Source: CAXMQZ01 sp963707075 (GTDB taxonomy: Bacteria > Acidobacteriota > Thermoanaerobaculia > Multivoradales > JAHEKO01). Taken from it: 64,000 bases of DNA. Below the pieces are notes generated by a model. That model did not search any database. It was not told the DNA's origin and saw only the letters and a list, made by a program, of their open reading frames with translations. The DNA is taken from contig CAVPOX010000006.1 of the NCBI GenBank assembly GCA_963707075.1, positions 124,001-188,000 of the forward strand. Reading direction: 5' to 3'. The position numbers and the translations under genes were made by a program. Shown piece by piece: positions 1 through 8,753 of this stretch. Each line of letters begins with the position of its first letter. The stretch's first letter is position 1.

Positions 1-648
1 TTTGAAGAGGATGGTTTTCTTGTCGGGTCCCTGCCAGAAGAAGAGCTCATCATCCGAGCGGTGCGGCGCAGACTGGACGCATCCACAGACGCCCTTCCAG
101 CCATAGCGCACGCCGCTACCCGCCCAGATGCTGGCCAGACCCCAGGGATTCGTGTGGTTCTCCGTGTTCTCAGCCAGAGGGAAGGAGATGCCGTACTGGC
201 GTTCCATCCGACCTGGGTAGTAGCCGGCGCGGACGACGGCCTCTGTAGGCAGGGCGCCGTAGAGCGTGACGAAGGGATTGAGTGGAATGGTGATGTGCCC
301 CGATTCGATGGCCGAGACCAGCTCCGGAAAACGCGCGGGCCGCCGGGTCTCGAAGAGATAGAGAAACCACCAGTTGTCCGCGGTGTAGCGTGCCTGCTCG
401 TGAGTCGGATTGCCAGCTGTGGCAGCAATTTGATCCAGGTAATAGCCGATCTCCTGCATCATGAACTGGTCGTATTCAGCCGCGGTGGCATTCCAGTTGT
501 AGTCGGTATGGTTGGAGTTCATCAGGTAGACCTCGTGGGCCTGAGACATGGGTGCGGCTGCACCCAGGGTCAACCCGAGGAATGCGAGCTTTCGCCAACG
601 TGATCGGCGGGGTGGGGTAAGCAGCGAAGAGAAACGTGAGGACTTCAT
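1..648 (-). CDS. GH38-like / DUF5054 family secreted protein, N-terminal part (cut by window edge)
   Basis: Reading leftward from ATG at 648, 216 codons are open to the window edge, so the C-terminus is missing. An N-terminal basic stretch followed by LAFLGLTLGAAAPMSQA looks like a signal peptide. The mature part begins VYLMNSNHTDYNW, an HTDYxW-type start resembling the N-terminal catalytic region of alpha-mannosidase-like (GH38/DUF5054) enzymes, and continues with aromatic-rich sequence (DNWWFLYLF, FPLAENTENHTNPWG). A likely role is periplasmic or secreted glycan hydrolysis. Family assignment is by recalled motif only; substrate is unknown. A terminator-like hairpin separates it from the lipoprotein gene upstream. 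Confidence 0.7.
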   Translation of the reverse strand, partial: MKSSRFSSLLTPPRRSRWRKLAFLGLTLGAAAPMSQAHEVYLMNSNHTDYNWNATAAEYDQFMMQEIGYYLDQIAATAGNPTHEQARYTADNWWFLYLFETRRPARFPELVSAIESGHITIPLNPFVTLYGALPTEAVVRAGYYPGRMERQYGISFPLAENTENHTNPWGLASIWAGSGVRYGWKGVCGCVQSAPHRSDDELFFWQGPDKKTILFK

Positions 649-715
649 CCTGAGACTCCCGGTCCAATGGGCTCAAGAAGATACCAGATACGAATAGCGA
701 GTGGGGCTTGAAACC

Positions 716-735
716 TTCCCGATGGACTTCGGGAA
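716..735 (-). terminator. Possible intrinsic terminator
   Basis: A 7-bp perfect stem, TTCCCGA (716-722) pairing with TCGGGAA (729-735), has a 6-base loop and sits directly after the stop of the leftward lipoprotein gene. On the minus strand the stem is followed by GGTTTC, so the U-run is weak. Confidence 0.4.
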
Positions 736-739
736 AGGC

Positions 740-1159
740 TCAGCTACAGGGTACGTTGTTCCAAAAGGTCTCCGAGACGAAGCGGGTGGCCCGCTTGACG
801 GTGTCCGGTCCGAAGCAGCAGTCTTCTACCAGGAACGTCTCTCCGGGGTCGATCACCTGGGTCGAGACCAACCACCAGTCGTCGCTTTGCAGGAGGGTCT
901 CCTCCCGGAAGGCGCGAACCTTGCCGTGCACGGTGTTGCCGCATCCCCAGCCATCATTGCGGTAGTTCAGCGAGTAGGAACAACCGGGGCCGCTGCATAG
1001 ACCGATGGACACGGCTCCCGCTGCGACTATCTCAGCGCCGAGATCGGGGGGCAAGGGTTGGGTGGGGCCCCCCGGGGCCCCGCCGCCCTCGCCGCAGGCC
1101 AGATTGAGAGTCCATACGACCAGGGCGATCGCTGTGACCGGCTTCCTCATCTCGCTCAT
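740..1159 (-). CDS. Small secreted lipoprotein, unknown function
   Basis: A protein of about 139 residues starting MSEMRKPVTAIALV (ATG at 1159; ATG at 1150 is an alternative). A hydrophobic segment ends in the lipobox LNLAC followed by GEGGG, so it is probably lipidated and exported. The mature part is rich in Cys, Gly and Trp (CSGPGCSYSLNYRNDGWGC, DCCFGPDT), suggesting a disulfide-stabilised beta fold. The reading frame stays open upstream of 1159 to 1246, but that part lacks signal character and was not used. No family recognised. Confidence 0.6.
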   Translation of the reverse strand: MSEMRKPVTAIALVVWTLNLACGEGGGAPGGPTQPLPPDLGAEIVAAGAVSIGLCSGPGCSYSLNYRNDGWGCGNTVHGKVRAFREETLLQSDDWWLVSTQVIDPGETFLVEDCCFGPDTVKRATRFVSETFWNNVPCS

Positions 1160-1321
1160 CAGTCTATCGAGAACGTGCGGGCGCAAGGAACCATCGCAGC
1201 CCAGGTGCGCAGGGCCGCTGCCAAGCTGAAATTGTCGTAGGGCCATATGTCTATTCAGTCTATGGTCGAAACGAGGCTGGGGATCCGGCGCGGCCAGCTC
1301 GGCGTCAGATGGCGAAGGCGG

Positions 1322-1567
1322 TCACATGGAGAGCTGCAGCGGTAGCCAGGGAGGGCCTTCGATCTGAATCTGATCGGTTTTGCATCCCACATAGCCGGCG
1401 GCCTCGGTCACCACCTCGGTCCTTTCTGCGCCATCCCGTACTTCGAGACGGACCGTCCGCAGTTCTTCGCCCATGTAGTGCTGGACATACCAGGCATTTC
1501 TGGTCGCTTCTCCGCCCCCCAGGAATAACCGAGCAATCGGTACGGCATGGGAATTTTCGTTGGCCAT
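1322..1567 (-). CDS. Small conserved-looking protein of unknown function
   Basis: 81 residues, starting MANENSHAVPIARLFLGGGE from ATG at 1567, preceded on the minus strand by CAGGGGGCTCGACC, a good ribosome binding site. The frame continues upstream to 2035, but that extension lies antisense to the next gene and lacks coding character. The protein has no signal peptide or membrane segment. It is divergent from the secreted protein gene starting at 1688. No family recognised. Confidence 0.5.
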   Translation of the reverse strand: MANENSHAVPIARLFLGGGEATRNAWYVQHYMGEELRTVRLEVRDGAERTEVVTEAAGYVGCKTDQIQIEGPPWLPLQLSM

Positions 1568-1687
1568 GGTCGAGCCCCCTGAGATAGAAATAGCACATCG
1601 GAGGGTGCGGTCGCATCTGATGTATGAAGATATCGGCAGAGATCGATACCGTGGAGCCCGACTCCGTCTTGGTAGACTCCCCAAACA

Positions 1688-2371
1688 GTGAAGTCGCTTC
1701 GCTTCTGGTTGTTGAGCTTTTTGGTTGCCGCCCTTGCGCCAGCCGAGGTGGTGGAAGTCGAGTTGCTCCTGCCGCTGCCGGCAAAGCTGGACCTGACGGA
1801 TCACGGCACCGTCGTCGTTGCCCCATTCCTGACCGTCAGCTTCGATGGTGAGAGCAGCGCCGAGCTCGGAGACGTCGATGTGCAAGCCGAGTTCGACGGG
1901 TATCTCAATCGTGTCCTGAGACGACACACCGATCTCAAGGTGCTCGAGTCCGGACCCCTGGACTTTCCCTCGCACGACCTGTCGAAGCTGGCCAAAGATG
2001 GGGACTTCTGGCGCTATGTCGGGGAAACGACGCAAGCCGACCTGATTCTCGCCGGTGGTCTCGACTTCGACATCGAGAAGCGGCGGGGCTATCGATCGGA
2101 GCCCTTCTCGACGAGTAGCGGCATGACCTACTACCGTCAGGTGCTGGTCGAACGGTCAGGCTATGAATTCGACATCCTCATGTTGGTTTTGGACGGCAAA
2201 ACAGGCGACCTGCTCTATGCCGAGAACTTCAAGGACTTTCGAGAGTTTGATCGCGCGCGGGTCGATCCCCTGGTAGGTATGTACGAAAATCTGGATGCCC
2301 TGGAGGGTCGTATCACGGGTATCTTCACCCGACGATGGCTGCGCACCTCGCGTGCGATCTTCTCCCACTGA
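1688..2371 (+). CDS. Secreted protein of unknown function, CsgG/LpoB-like feel
   Basis: 227 residues from a GTG start. The N-terminus MKSLRFWLLSFLVAALAPAEV is a clear signal peptide. The mature part has a strand-rich opening (GTVVVAPFLTVSF), then DLKVLESGPLDFP and a central QADLILAGGLDFDIE. This resembles secreted proteins that compute a value from a lipoprotein scaffold (CsgG/TolB N-terminal-like), but that is only an impression. It ends 41 bp before the start of the PA14-membrane protein and may be co-transcribed with it. Function unknown. Confidence 0.65.
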   Translation: MKSLRFWLLSFLVAALAPAEVVEVELLLPLPAKLDLTDHGTVVVAPFLTVSFDGESSAELGDVDVQAEFDGYLNRVLRRHTDLKVLESGPLDFPSHDLSKLAKDGDFWRYVGETTQADLILAGGLDFDIEKRRGYRSEPFSTSSGMTYYRQVLVERSGYEFDILMLVLDGKTGDLLYAENFKDFREFDRARVDPLVGMYENLDALEGRITGIFTRRWLRTSRAIFSH

Positions 2372-2411
2372 CCGCAACCTCTCGCAGCGTGGGTTAAGCT
2401 CGCAGCCGACC

Positions 2412-4556
2412 ATGAGTCAGGCGAGGGAAGCTCCGAGGTTCTTCATTTCAAGGTTGTGCCTTGGCCTTTTTCTGGCGCTGCTGGGTGCGCTCTGTCTCAG
2501 CGACGTGCCGGGACTCCGCAGCGAATATTTCGCGCTGACTCCGAACTGGTCGGGTCTCCCGGTCTTCACCTCGGTGAGTGACCCTCAACTGGGTAGCCGC
2601 GACGAAGTCGCGGAGGTGCTCGTCTCGCAGGAGATCTTCAGTCTGCGCTGGCAGGGGTGGATTCTGGCCGAGCAGACGGGGTCTCATCGATTCGCGATCA
2701 AGGCGGATGAAGCGGCCTACCTGCGTATCGATGGCGATGTGGTCGCCAATGTCACAGATGCCCCCGGAGCCCGTTCCGGAGAAGGCGTAGTGGAGCTCAC
2801 TCGTGGCATCCATGCGATCGATATCGGCGTTTCCCAGACCCGGGGTAGAAGCCTGTTGGAGGCGAGGTGGGAGCCCCCTGGAGGGCGACTGAGCTGGTTG
2901 CGCGGCCAGAGCCTCTTCGCCCACCCTCCGGTCAGGCTGCGGTCGACGCTGCGGCGTCTCACCCGGGGAATGCCTCGGGGCGTATCGCAGGGCCTCGGGG
3001 GGGTGTCTCTTGTGGGCGGCCTGATCTTGCTGGTGGGGGCCCTTGGGAGTGTGACGAAGCGATGGCGGTACCGGATGGGTCCCGAGTCCAGGCCACCGGC
3101 CACCAAGGGGTGGGTTGTGGGCCTGGTTCTGCTTGTTCTTTTTGCGATCGCCGCTCTGGCGAGTTTTCCCTATACCTCGGCAACTGCAGATGGCGATGAC
3201 GTCCGCTACATGGACGGCGCCCTGTTCAACAAGCAGATGGGTTGGAACATGAACCGCTACGCCCACATCTACATGTTGAAGGGCTTCACCGAGTTGGCGC
3301 GCGGGGATGTGTTCCTGGCCTCGCGCGTGCAGTGGGCCTTCATGTTCGGATTGACGGTGGCCGCCCTGGGCCTGGCGGTCAAATCCCTGGGGCCCCGCCT
3401 GCAGTGGAGCACCTTGGTGGTCGTTCTCTTTCTGCTTCTGTCGCAGCCCAGGTTACTCGGCGGGATTGGTGCCGCCTATGCCGACTACACCGCCATGATG
3501 TTTGTCACGCTGGGCCTGGCCGTCTACCTGCACGGCTATGCGACTCAGCCGACCTCTTCGTCGCGTTGGCACGCCTTGGCTTTGGGTCTGCTGACCATTG
3601 GTGCCGGCAAGTCGAAAGAGCCCGGCGCCATCATGCTTTGGTTTGTCTTTCTCTTGCTGTGGAGTGGGGGAAGGGTGGATGTGAAGCGGTTTGCCAGGCG
3701 TCTGCTGTGGTGGGGATGCGGCGCGGTCGCCGCCTACCTCGTCCTGATGAGTCTGGATGGACTCGTTCTCGGTGACTTTTGGTTCAGCCTGCGACCGAGC
3801 AGTTTCGCGGGTGCGGGAAAGCTCCTGGAGGCTGCTGAAGGGAAGTGGCAGCTCTCCCGTTTTGCCTGGTTGAGCCTGCCCTGGAGCTCGGCCCCGCTGC
3901 GGGGCCTCAGTATTGTCGCCCTGTTGGCTGCCGTCAGCGCCTGGCTCCTGCGCAGACCGATGGAGCTGCGACTGGTCGCCCTCACGCCGCTGGTCTTCAT
4001 GGTCATGATGATCGCGGTGCATCCTCCGACGCTGACCCCGAGGTATCTCTTCCCGATCGTTCCGGTGACCTGCTTCGTTGGCGGCATGATGGCCTTCGAT
4101 CTCGCCTTGAACCCAGGCAAGTGGAAGGGGCTGCTCTCCGCGCGCACGGTCGTGATGTTGGCCTTGCTCGGAGTCCTTTTTCTCCCGGGCTTCCTGCAGA
4201 CCCGAGCCGGACTGGCGCGCCACACGGCCTACCAGCGAGGTGAGCTGACCCTCTATCCCTGGCGTGTCTTCGAAGCGCCGATTTCGCAGGCCGGACCGAA
4301 GCAGATCATCGTCAGCAAAGGGCTGTTCAGCAGATACCAGATGCTGGGCAAGAAGAAGACACGGGACCGCCTCGCCAGAATGTACTTTCGCCGTCGGCAT
4401 CTCGAGCTGAAGGAGCGATCCGTGCTGTCTGACGAAGCACGGCCAGCTGTTCTCGACAGGCAGGACTATCGACGGTGGCGAGCCAGTCGACCGGACAGTG
4501 GCGCGCGCATCCTTTTCGACCCATCCGGTCGGGTCGTCCTGGTTCTACCCGAGTAG
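2412..4556 (+). CDS. PA14-domain polytopic membrane protein, GT-C glycosyltransferase-like
   Basis: 714 residues from ATG at 2412; longer upstream frames overlap the previous gene. Residues about 12-30 form a first membrane segment. A PA14-like beta domain follows (about 35-185: LRWQGWILAEQTGSHRF, YLRIDGDVV), placed to face the periplasm. The rest is about ten hydrophobic segments with loops such as TADGDDVRYMDGALFNK and a late PTLTPRYLFPIVPV, typical of ArnT/PMT-like GT-C enzymes that use polyprenyl-phosphate sugars. PA14 is often carbohydrate-binding, which fits glycan transfer. Donor and acceptor cannot be told from sequence. Confidence 0.7.
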   Translation: MSQAREAPRFFISRLCLGLFLALLGALCLSDVPGLRSEYFALTPNWSGLPVFTSVSDPQLGSRDEVAEVLVSQEIFSLRWQGWILAEQTGSHRFAIKADEAAYLRIDGDVVANVTDAPGARSGEGVVELTRGIHAIDIGVSQTRGRSLLEARWEPPGGRLSWLRGQSLFAHPPVRLRSTLRRLTRGMPRGVSQGLGGVSLVGGLILLVGALGSVTKRWRYRMGPESRPPATKGWVVGLVLLVLFAIAALASFPYTSATADGDDVRYMDGALFNKQMGWNMNRYAHIYMLKGFTELARGDVFLASRVQWAFMFGLTVAALGLAVKSLGPRLQWSTLVVVLFLLLSQPRLLGGIGAAYADYTAMMFVTLGLAVYLHGYATQPTSSSRWHALALGLLTIGAGKSKEPGAIMLWFVFLLLWSGGRVDVKRFARRLLWWGCGAVAAYLVLMSLDGLVLGDFWFSLRPSSFAGAGKLLEAAEGKWQLSRFAWLSLPWSSAPLRGLSIVALLAAVSAWLLRRPMELRLVALTPLVFMVMMIAVHPPTLTPRYLFPIVPVTCFVGGMMAFDLALNPGKWKGLLSARTVVMLALLGVLFLPGFLQTRAGLARHTAYQRGELTLYPWRVFEAPISQAGPKQIIVSKGLFSRYQMLGKKKTRDRLARMYFRRRHLELKERSVLSDEARPAVLDRQDYRRWRASRPDSGARILFDPSGRVVLVLPE

Positions 4557-4570
4557 ATTCTCGTGGGGCA

Positions 4571-7500
4571 CTAGGGTCTGGTGAAATGCCAGGCATCGGT
4601 GCTGCCGATCTCGAAGCCGTCGACGAATACCGATCGGATCTCCAGGTCGATGCCAACTGTGGCGAAGGGTGCAGCAGAGGCACTCCTGGCTGCGCTGATC
4701 GCACCAAACCAGTAGGGTGTCGAGGAAACATCGGGTGTCCAGCTGACAGCGATCTCGAAGGACGCGCCCGGCGGGATGACCTGGGCTCCCGATGCGGCCA
4801 GGTTTGCTGCGCTCGATCCCGGCACGACGCCGGTGACGAGATCGATCCGATCGGGCGGGTCGTTCGAAGCCTCCCAGTTCTGAACCAGGATCCAGTACAC
4901 ACCCGCAGGGGGCTCGAGCAGTTGACAGTACTCGGATGCCGTGGCTGTCGAGGAGCGGCAAACCTCGGAGGCGGCTGACGGCGAATTGCCGGTGCCGAGG
5001 TAGAGGTCCACATCGGGCGATACCGCCGATTCGGTCAGCGCGACGATTCGCTGCGTTCCCGGAGCCACGTCGACCGTCATCCAATAGACCTGTGAGAGGT
5101 CGTCGTAGGGGGCTCCATTGGTCGGATCTTCGTCGAGCTCCAGCATCGTGTCGATGCCTTCGATCATGCCGTGCGATCTCAGAGTCAGCGCGGGGATGGC
5201 CTGGTAGTACTGCAGTCCTCCTATCTGTCCGGTTCCCGAGCGGTCGTCGCTGGTAAACAGGATGCTGGTGGGGAAGTTGTCAGCCGACATCTGGATGACA
5301 ACAGGAAGCCGGAGTGGAGGTCCGCCATCGTCCGGCGTCAGCGTCACTTGTGCGAAAGCGGGAGGGTCGCCCGGGTTGGCATCGGGAGCCGAAGCAGTGA
5401 ACTCGACCCTGACGGCGTCGCCTTCAGCCACTTCAAAGGGGCTGGGATCGGCAGCGATTTGCACTCCCGATGAGCTGGAGGACGTCACGGTCCATCGGGT
5501 CCCGGCCGCGCCTGCGGCTTGCGGGCCACGGCCTGGGCTGCGGAAGTCGCGCTGCCAGCCGCATTCGAGAACGCAGGTCATCTGTTGCAGACTCGGCAGG
5601 TTCAGGGTCTCAGGACTGCCGCCGAGCAGCGGATTGGCGGCCTCGAATGCCGGGCCGCTTTCTCCCAGCAGGAGACCGGCCCTGACGGCGCTGGAGAGAT
5701 CGAGGCGGCCGGCACCCCTGTCCCAGGGGTCGGCCGGCGCGCTCCCGTCCGCCGTGGCGAGATCGGTGGCGGCGGTCATCATCAGGGCCGATTTGATCTC
5801 GAGCGGTGTCCAGTCGGGGTGCACCGACTTCAGGAGTGCTGCCGCTCCGGCAGCATGGGGACTCGCCATCGAGGTGCCGGTCAGCCAGGACATGTCCATG
5901 CCTCGAAAGGTCAGCCCGGGCTCGTCCAGCTGAGCATCGTCGACAGCGCCATAGATCAGGTAGCCCGGAGCCGCGACATCGGGTTTGAGCACATCGAACC
6001 GGGGATTGGGCCCACGGGAGCTGAAGTCCGGCACCACGTCGGCCTGAGCCGGATCGCGCACGACGGTTGCCGGGGTGATGCGAGCCGCACAGTTCACACA
6101 TCCCGCCAACCAGGCTCGCAAGTTGTCGCCGGCCGCAGCGTCGACATGAATGGCTGGAATGACATGGGCATCCGCCGCCAGAGCGTCCGTCGTGCCGCTG
6201 GCGTTGGCCAGCACACACCCCTGGGCTCCGCCGTCCGCGACATTCTGGCATTTGAGAACCCGCGAGAGCCCACCCCGATCGCAGAGGACGATCTGGTTGG
6301 TCCAGGTCCCGGGGGGAAAGGGATGGAGGCACTGCTCGGGATTGGGATCACCGTTGGCATAGTCTCCGGCGAGGACGATGGGCCGCGTTCCCGAGCCACC
6401 GGTTCGGCTGTTGCCAGGGATCGATCCGCTTGGCGGCGCGATGCCGCCGGTCATGTTGGCCAGCCGATTCTCGATGCCGGTCTGCGCACCCTGCGAGAGA
6501 TCCCGATCGTGGGTGCTGGCGGCCACACTGGTCACCCAGGGCGCCAGGTGTTCGACTGTTCCCGGCGCGGGTCCCGTATTGCCGGCGCTGGCGGCCACGA
6601 AGGTGCCGGCCAGGACGTTCTGTAACAGGAAGGCGTCGATGTCATCTCCCCAGGGGTCCGTACCCCCACCGATCGAGAAGTTGAGGACATCGACACCGTC
6701 GAGCAGAGCTCGATCCGCCGCCGCGACTGTGGCGGACAGCGGGCAAAGACTGGTCTCCTGCCGGGAGTCGAAGAAACAGGCGTCATACATGATCAGGTTG
6801 GCGTGCGGCGCCACTCCCGAGATGTCGCGCTGACCGTCGTTCGTCAGATCCAGAATGTTGCCGGCTGCTGTGCTGGAGGTGTGTGAGCCGTGACCATCGT
6901 TGTCTGCGGGACCGTCGTCTTCCGAGCAGTCTCGCGGATTCGCGGCACAATAGGCGTCGGCGAAGTCCCAGGCGCCGATGAGCTTGTTGTTGCAGGTGAA
7001 GTCCGGGTCGAAGTCCGGGTTGAGAGGATCGCACCAGCCGAGAAAGACACCGTTGCCCAGCGGGTTGAGATGCGCATGGCCATCACCCCCGGTCGCGGCG
7101 AATGAAGGGTGCCCCGCATTGATGCCGGTATCGATGATGCCGACGATGATGCCCTCTCCCAGAGCCGGATCCTGGCTGGCCGAGCCGTCCCAAACGGGCT
7201 CGGATCCAATCCATGGGGGCCCGACGTCGGTGTGCAATCGCGCCAGCCGGTCTGCCAGGACGCGCTTCACCCCGGGGACCTGCTCGATCTGTCTGGCTTC
7301 GGCTCTGTCGGCCACGATCGCGATCCCGTTGGTGCCGGCGCGATACCGGAAAACCATCTCGACCTGGCGGTCGAGGGCCTGCTCGATGGCGGATAGTCGT
7401 TGATTCTGAATCGTCTCGAGGCGCTGCAGATACTGCCGACTCTCGGAGCTTTCGAGGTCCAGTCTGCCCTTCGAGCCAGAGGTCGGCCGAGCGGCTCCGG

Positions 7501-7738
7501 GACGCGGATCCTCCGCGAGAAAGCCAGCCAGCGAGGGCTCTTCGAGGACGACGATGAGCAACCGTCCGTGCGTGTTTTTGGCAGGCCCCGGTGGAGGCGG
7601 AGGCGGGGGAACTTCGATCGGCGGGTCGCTGGCCGGAGACGGCGCCGTGCGTGTCGCAGCGGTGCCAATCGCAGACAGCAGGAACACCGCCAGATATAGA
7701 AGCACGCGTGAGAGGCTTTGTCTGAGCCGCGGTTTCAT
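4571..7738 (-). CDS. Secreted S8 subtilisin-like serine peptidase with PA insert
   Basis: 1055 residues. Signal peptide at 1-28, Pro-rich linker, propeptide-like region about 55-165, then the S8 domain with catalytic Asp203 (IIDTGINAGHPSF), His283 (DNDGHGSHTSS) and Ser623 (GTSMASPHAAG). A PA (protease-associated) insert lies about 450-555, as in other large subtilases. C-terminal beta domains follow, including a PPC-like section, and the chain ends VFVDGFEIGSTDAWHFTRP, a short DGFExG...W tail also seen on the DUF1501 protein at 12848. Secreted, probably degrading extracellular protein. Catalytic residues are complete. Confidence 0.92.
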   Translation of the reverse strand: MKPRLRQSLSRVLLYLAVFLLSAIGTAATRTAPSPASDPPIEVPPPPPPPGPAKNTHGRLLIVVLEEPSLAGFLAEDPRPGAARPTSGSKGRLDLESSESRQYLQRLETIQNQRLSAIEQALDRQVEMVFRYRAGTNGIAIVADRAEARQIEQVPGVKRVLADRLARLHTDVGPPWIGSEPVWDGSASQDPALGEGIIVGIIDTGINAGHPSFAATGGDGHAHLNPLGNGVFLGWCDPLNPDFDPDFTCNNKLIGAWDFADAYCAANPRDCSEDDGPADNDGHGSHTSSTAAGNILDLTNDGQRDISGVAPHANLIMYDACFFDSRQETSLCPLSATVAAADRALLDGVDVLNFSIGGGTDPWGDDIDAFLLQNVLAGTFVAASAGNTGPAPGTVEHLAPWVTSVAASTHDRDLSQGAQTGIENRLANMTGGIAPPSGSIPGNSRTGGSGTRPIVLAGDYANGDPNPEQCLHPFPPGTWTNQIVLCDRGGLSRVLKCQNVADGGAQGCVLANASGTTDALAADAHVIPAIHVDAAAGDNLRAWLAGCVNCAARITPATVVRDPAQADVVPDFSSRGPNPRFDVLKPDVAAPGYLIYGAVDDAQLDEPGLTFRGMDMSWLTGTSMASPHAAGAAALLKSVHPDWTPLEIKSALMMTAATDLATADGSAPADPWDRGAGRLDLSSAVRAGLLLGESGPAFEAANPLLGGSPETLNLPSLQQMTCVLECGWQRDFRSPGRGPQAAGAAGTRWTVTSSSSSGVQIAADPSPFEVAEGDAVRVEFTASAPDANPGDPPAFAQVTLTPDDGGPPLRLPVVIQMSADNFPTSILFTSDDRSGTGQIGGLQYYQAIPALTLRSHGMIEGIDTMLELDEDPTNGAPYDDLSQVYWMTVDVAPGTQRIVALTESAVSPDVDLYLGTGNSPSAASEVCRSSTATASEYCQLLEPPAGVYWILVQNWEASNDPPDRIDLVTGVVPGSSAANLAASGAQVIPPGASFEIAVSWTPDVSSTPYWFGAISAARSASAAPFATVGIDLEIRSVFVDGFEIGSTDAWHFTRP

Positions 7739-7789
7739 GGCGATGGCGTGGTCGGGCCCGGGCCGCTGTGGACTCGTTGCCGGTGGCGT

Positions 7790-8497
7790 CTATCGCACCC
7801 TATAGGGGGGCTCGGAGGCGACGCCAGTAAAAATGTCACTGGCGGCGGCCGACTCGAAAGCCCTGGCCAACTCGGTGATCAGCGTCTGCCCGGTCTCTTC
7901 CGGCGAGCGTCCGAAGGCCACGATACCGTCTTCGTGACCTCCCATGGCCAGGATCTGGCGCTCCACGACTGCCGTTTCACGAAAGAGGCGCTGGACCTCT
8001 CGCGCCATCCCGGGAGTGCCGTACGCGACGCTCGGATCGGTGGCAGGAATCCTCAGGTCCCGCGCTCTGTGCCAAAGGACCGGACTGTGAGCGTGCAGCA
8101 CACAGCGGATGTGAGGTCCCTGGTCGTAGATGGCCCCGTGGGTCATCGATTCTGACGAGGGCCGGCACTGGCCGTGGCTTTCGACCCGATTGTGCCGAAT
8201 TTCGTAGCGCTCGACCACCGAGAAGTCCTGCAGTGTGATCGTCGGCCGACCCGATGTCTGTGAGCCCGTGATGAGAAAGGCCCGCCGACCGAGAGCGGCG
8301 TTCGGCGGGCCGATGCGCGCGCTGACATTGCCGTATCCCGCGCCCTGGTAGAGGTCGGGGTTCTGTCCGATCAGGTGGGTCAGGGACAGCACGCGACGCC
8401 AGGCACAGAGCTTGGCTGCCAATTCTCCGAATCGGCGTGGCTCGAGTGCCTGCTGTCGGTGCTCGAGGTCGAATTTGATGACACCTTCTTGCTGCAT
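7790..8497 (-). CDS. Class II aldolase/adducin family protein
   Basis: 235 residues; the start ATG at 8497 follows GGAGGGTCGGGAGC. Family motifs are visible: GYGNVSARIG near residue 55, a TGSQTSGR phosphate-type loop, and the metal site in VLHAHSPVLW near 135. A late partner motif, MGGHEDGIVAFG, may complete the zinc site. Members cleave or epimerise small phosphorylated sugars (fuculose- or ribulose-phosphate type), but substrate cannot be assigned. No other sugar-pathway gene is adjacent, so it may act alone. It is divergent from the small membrane protein at 8568. Confidence 0.85.
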   Translation of the reverse strand: MQQEGVIKFDLEHRQQALEPRRFGELAAKLCAWRRVLSLTHLIGQNPDLYQGAGYGNVSARIGPPNAALGRRAFLITGSQTSGRPTITLQDFSVVERYEIRHNRVESHGQCRPSSESMTHGAIYDQGPHIRCVLHAHSPVLWHRARDLRIPATDPSVAYGTPGMAREVQRLFRETAVVERQILAMGGHEDGIVAFGRSPEETGQTLITELARAFESAAASDIFTGVASEPPYRVR

Positions 8498-8567
8498 GCT
8501 CCCGACCCTCCGGTCTGGTCCTAGAGTAGCCTGTTATTGTCTGGCGGTCGATCTCGAGGAGGACGCT

Positions 8568-8753
8568 GTGGCACTGGTTGGATTGATTTTTCTTTTGGTA
8601 GGTCTGGCGCTGGCGTATTTCGCCCGACGTACCGAGGGGGTCAGTGGCGCGGTTCTGTTCCTGCTGGGCCTGCTAATCTTCGCCTTTGGCGTCTATGCAC
8701 TCTTCTTCGAAAATGGCCAGGGGCTCGGTCGCTGGATGGATTGGATACGCTAG
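8568..8753 (+). CDS. Small two-helix membrane protein
   Basis: 61 residues from GTG at 8568, chosen because CGAGGAGGAC lies just upstream. The protein is almost entirely two transmembrane helices (ALVGLIFLLVGLALAYFA and VLFLLGLLIFAFGVYALFF) with a short Arg/Thr loop and a tail GRWMDWIR. Its 3' end overlaps the start of the TPR gene, suggesting one operon with the TPR and VWFA proteins. Function unknown; such small proteins often anchor or tune a larger partner. Confidence 0.6.
   Translation: MALVGLIFLLVGLALAYFARRTEGVSGAVLFLLGLLIFAFGVYALFFENGQGLGRWMDWIR

Noticed and set aside
5519..6625. A plus-strand frame of 368 codons
   Set aside because: Antisense to the subtilisin catalytic domain with a complete triad.
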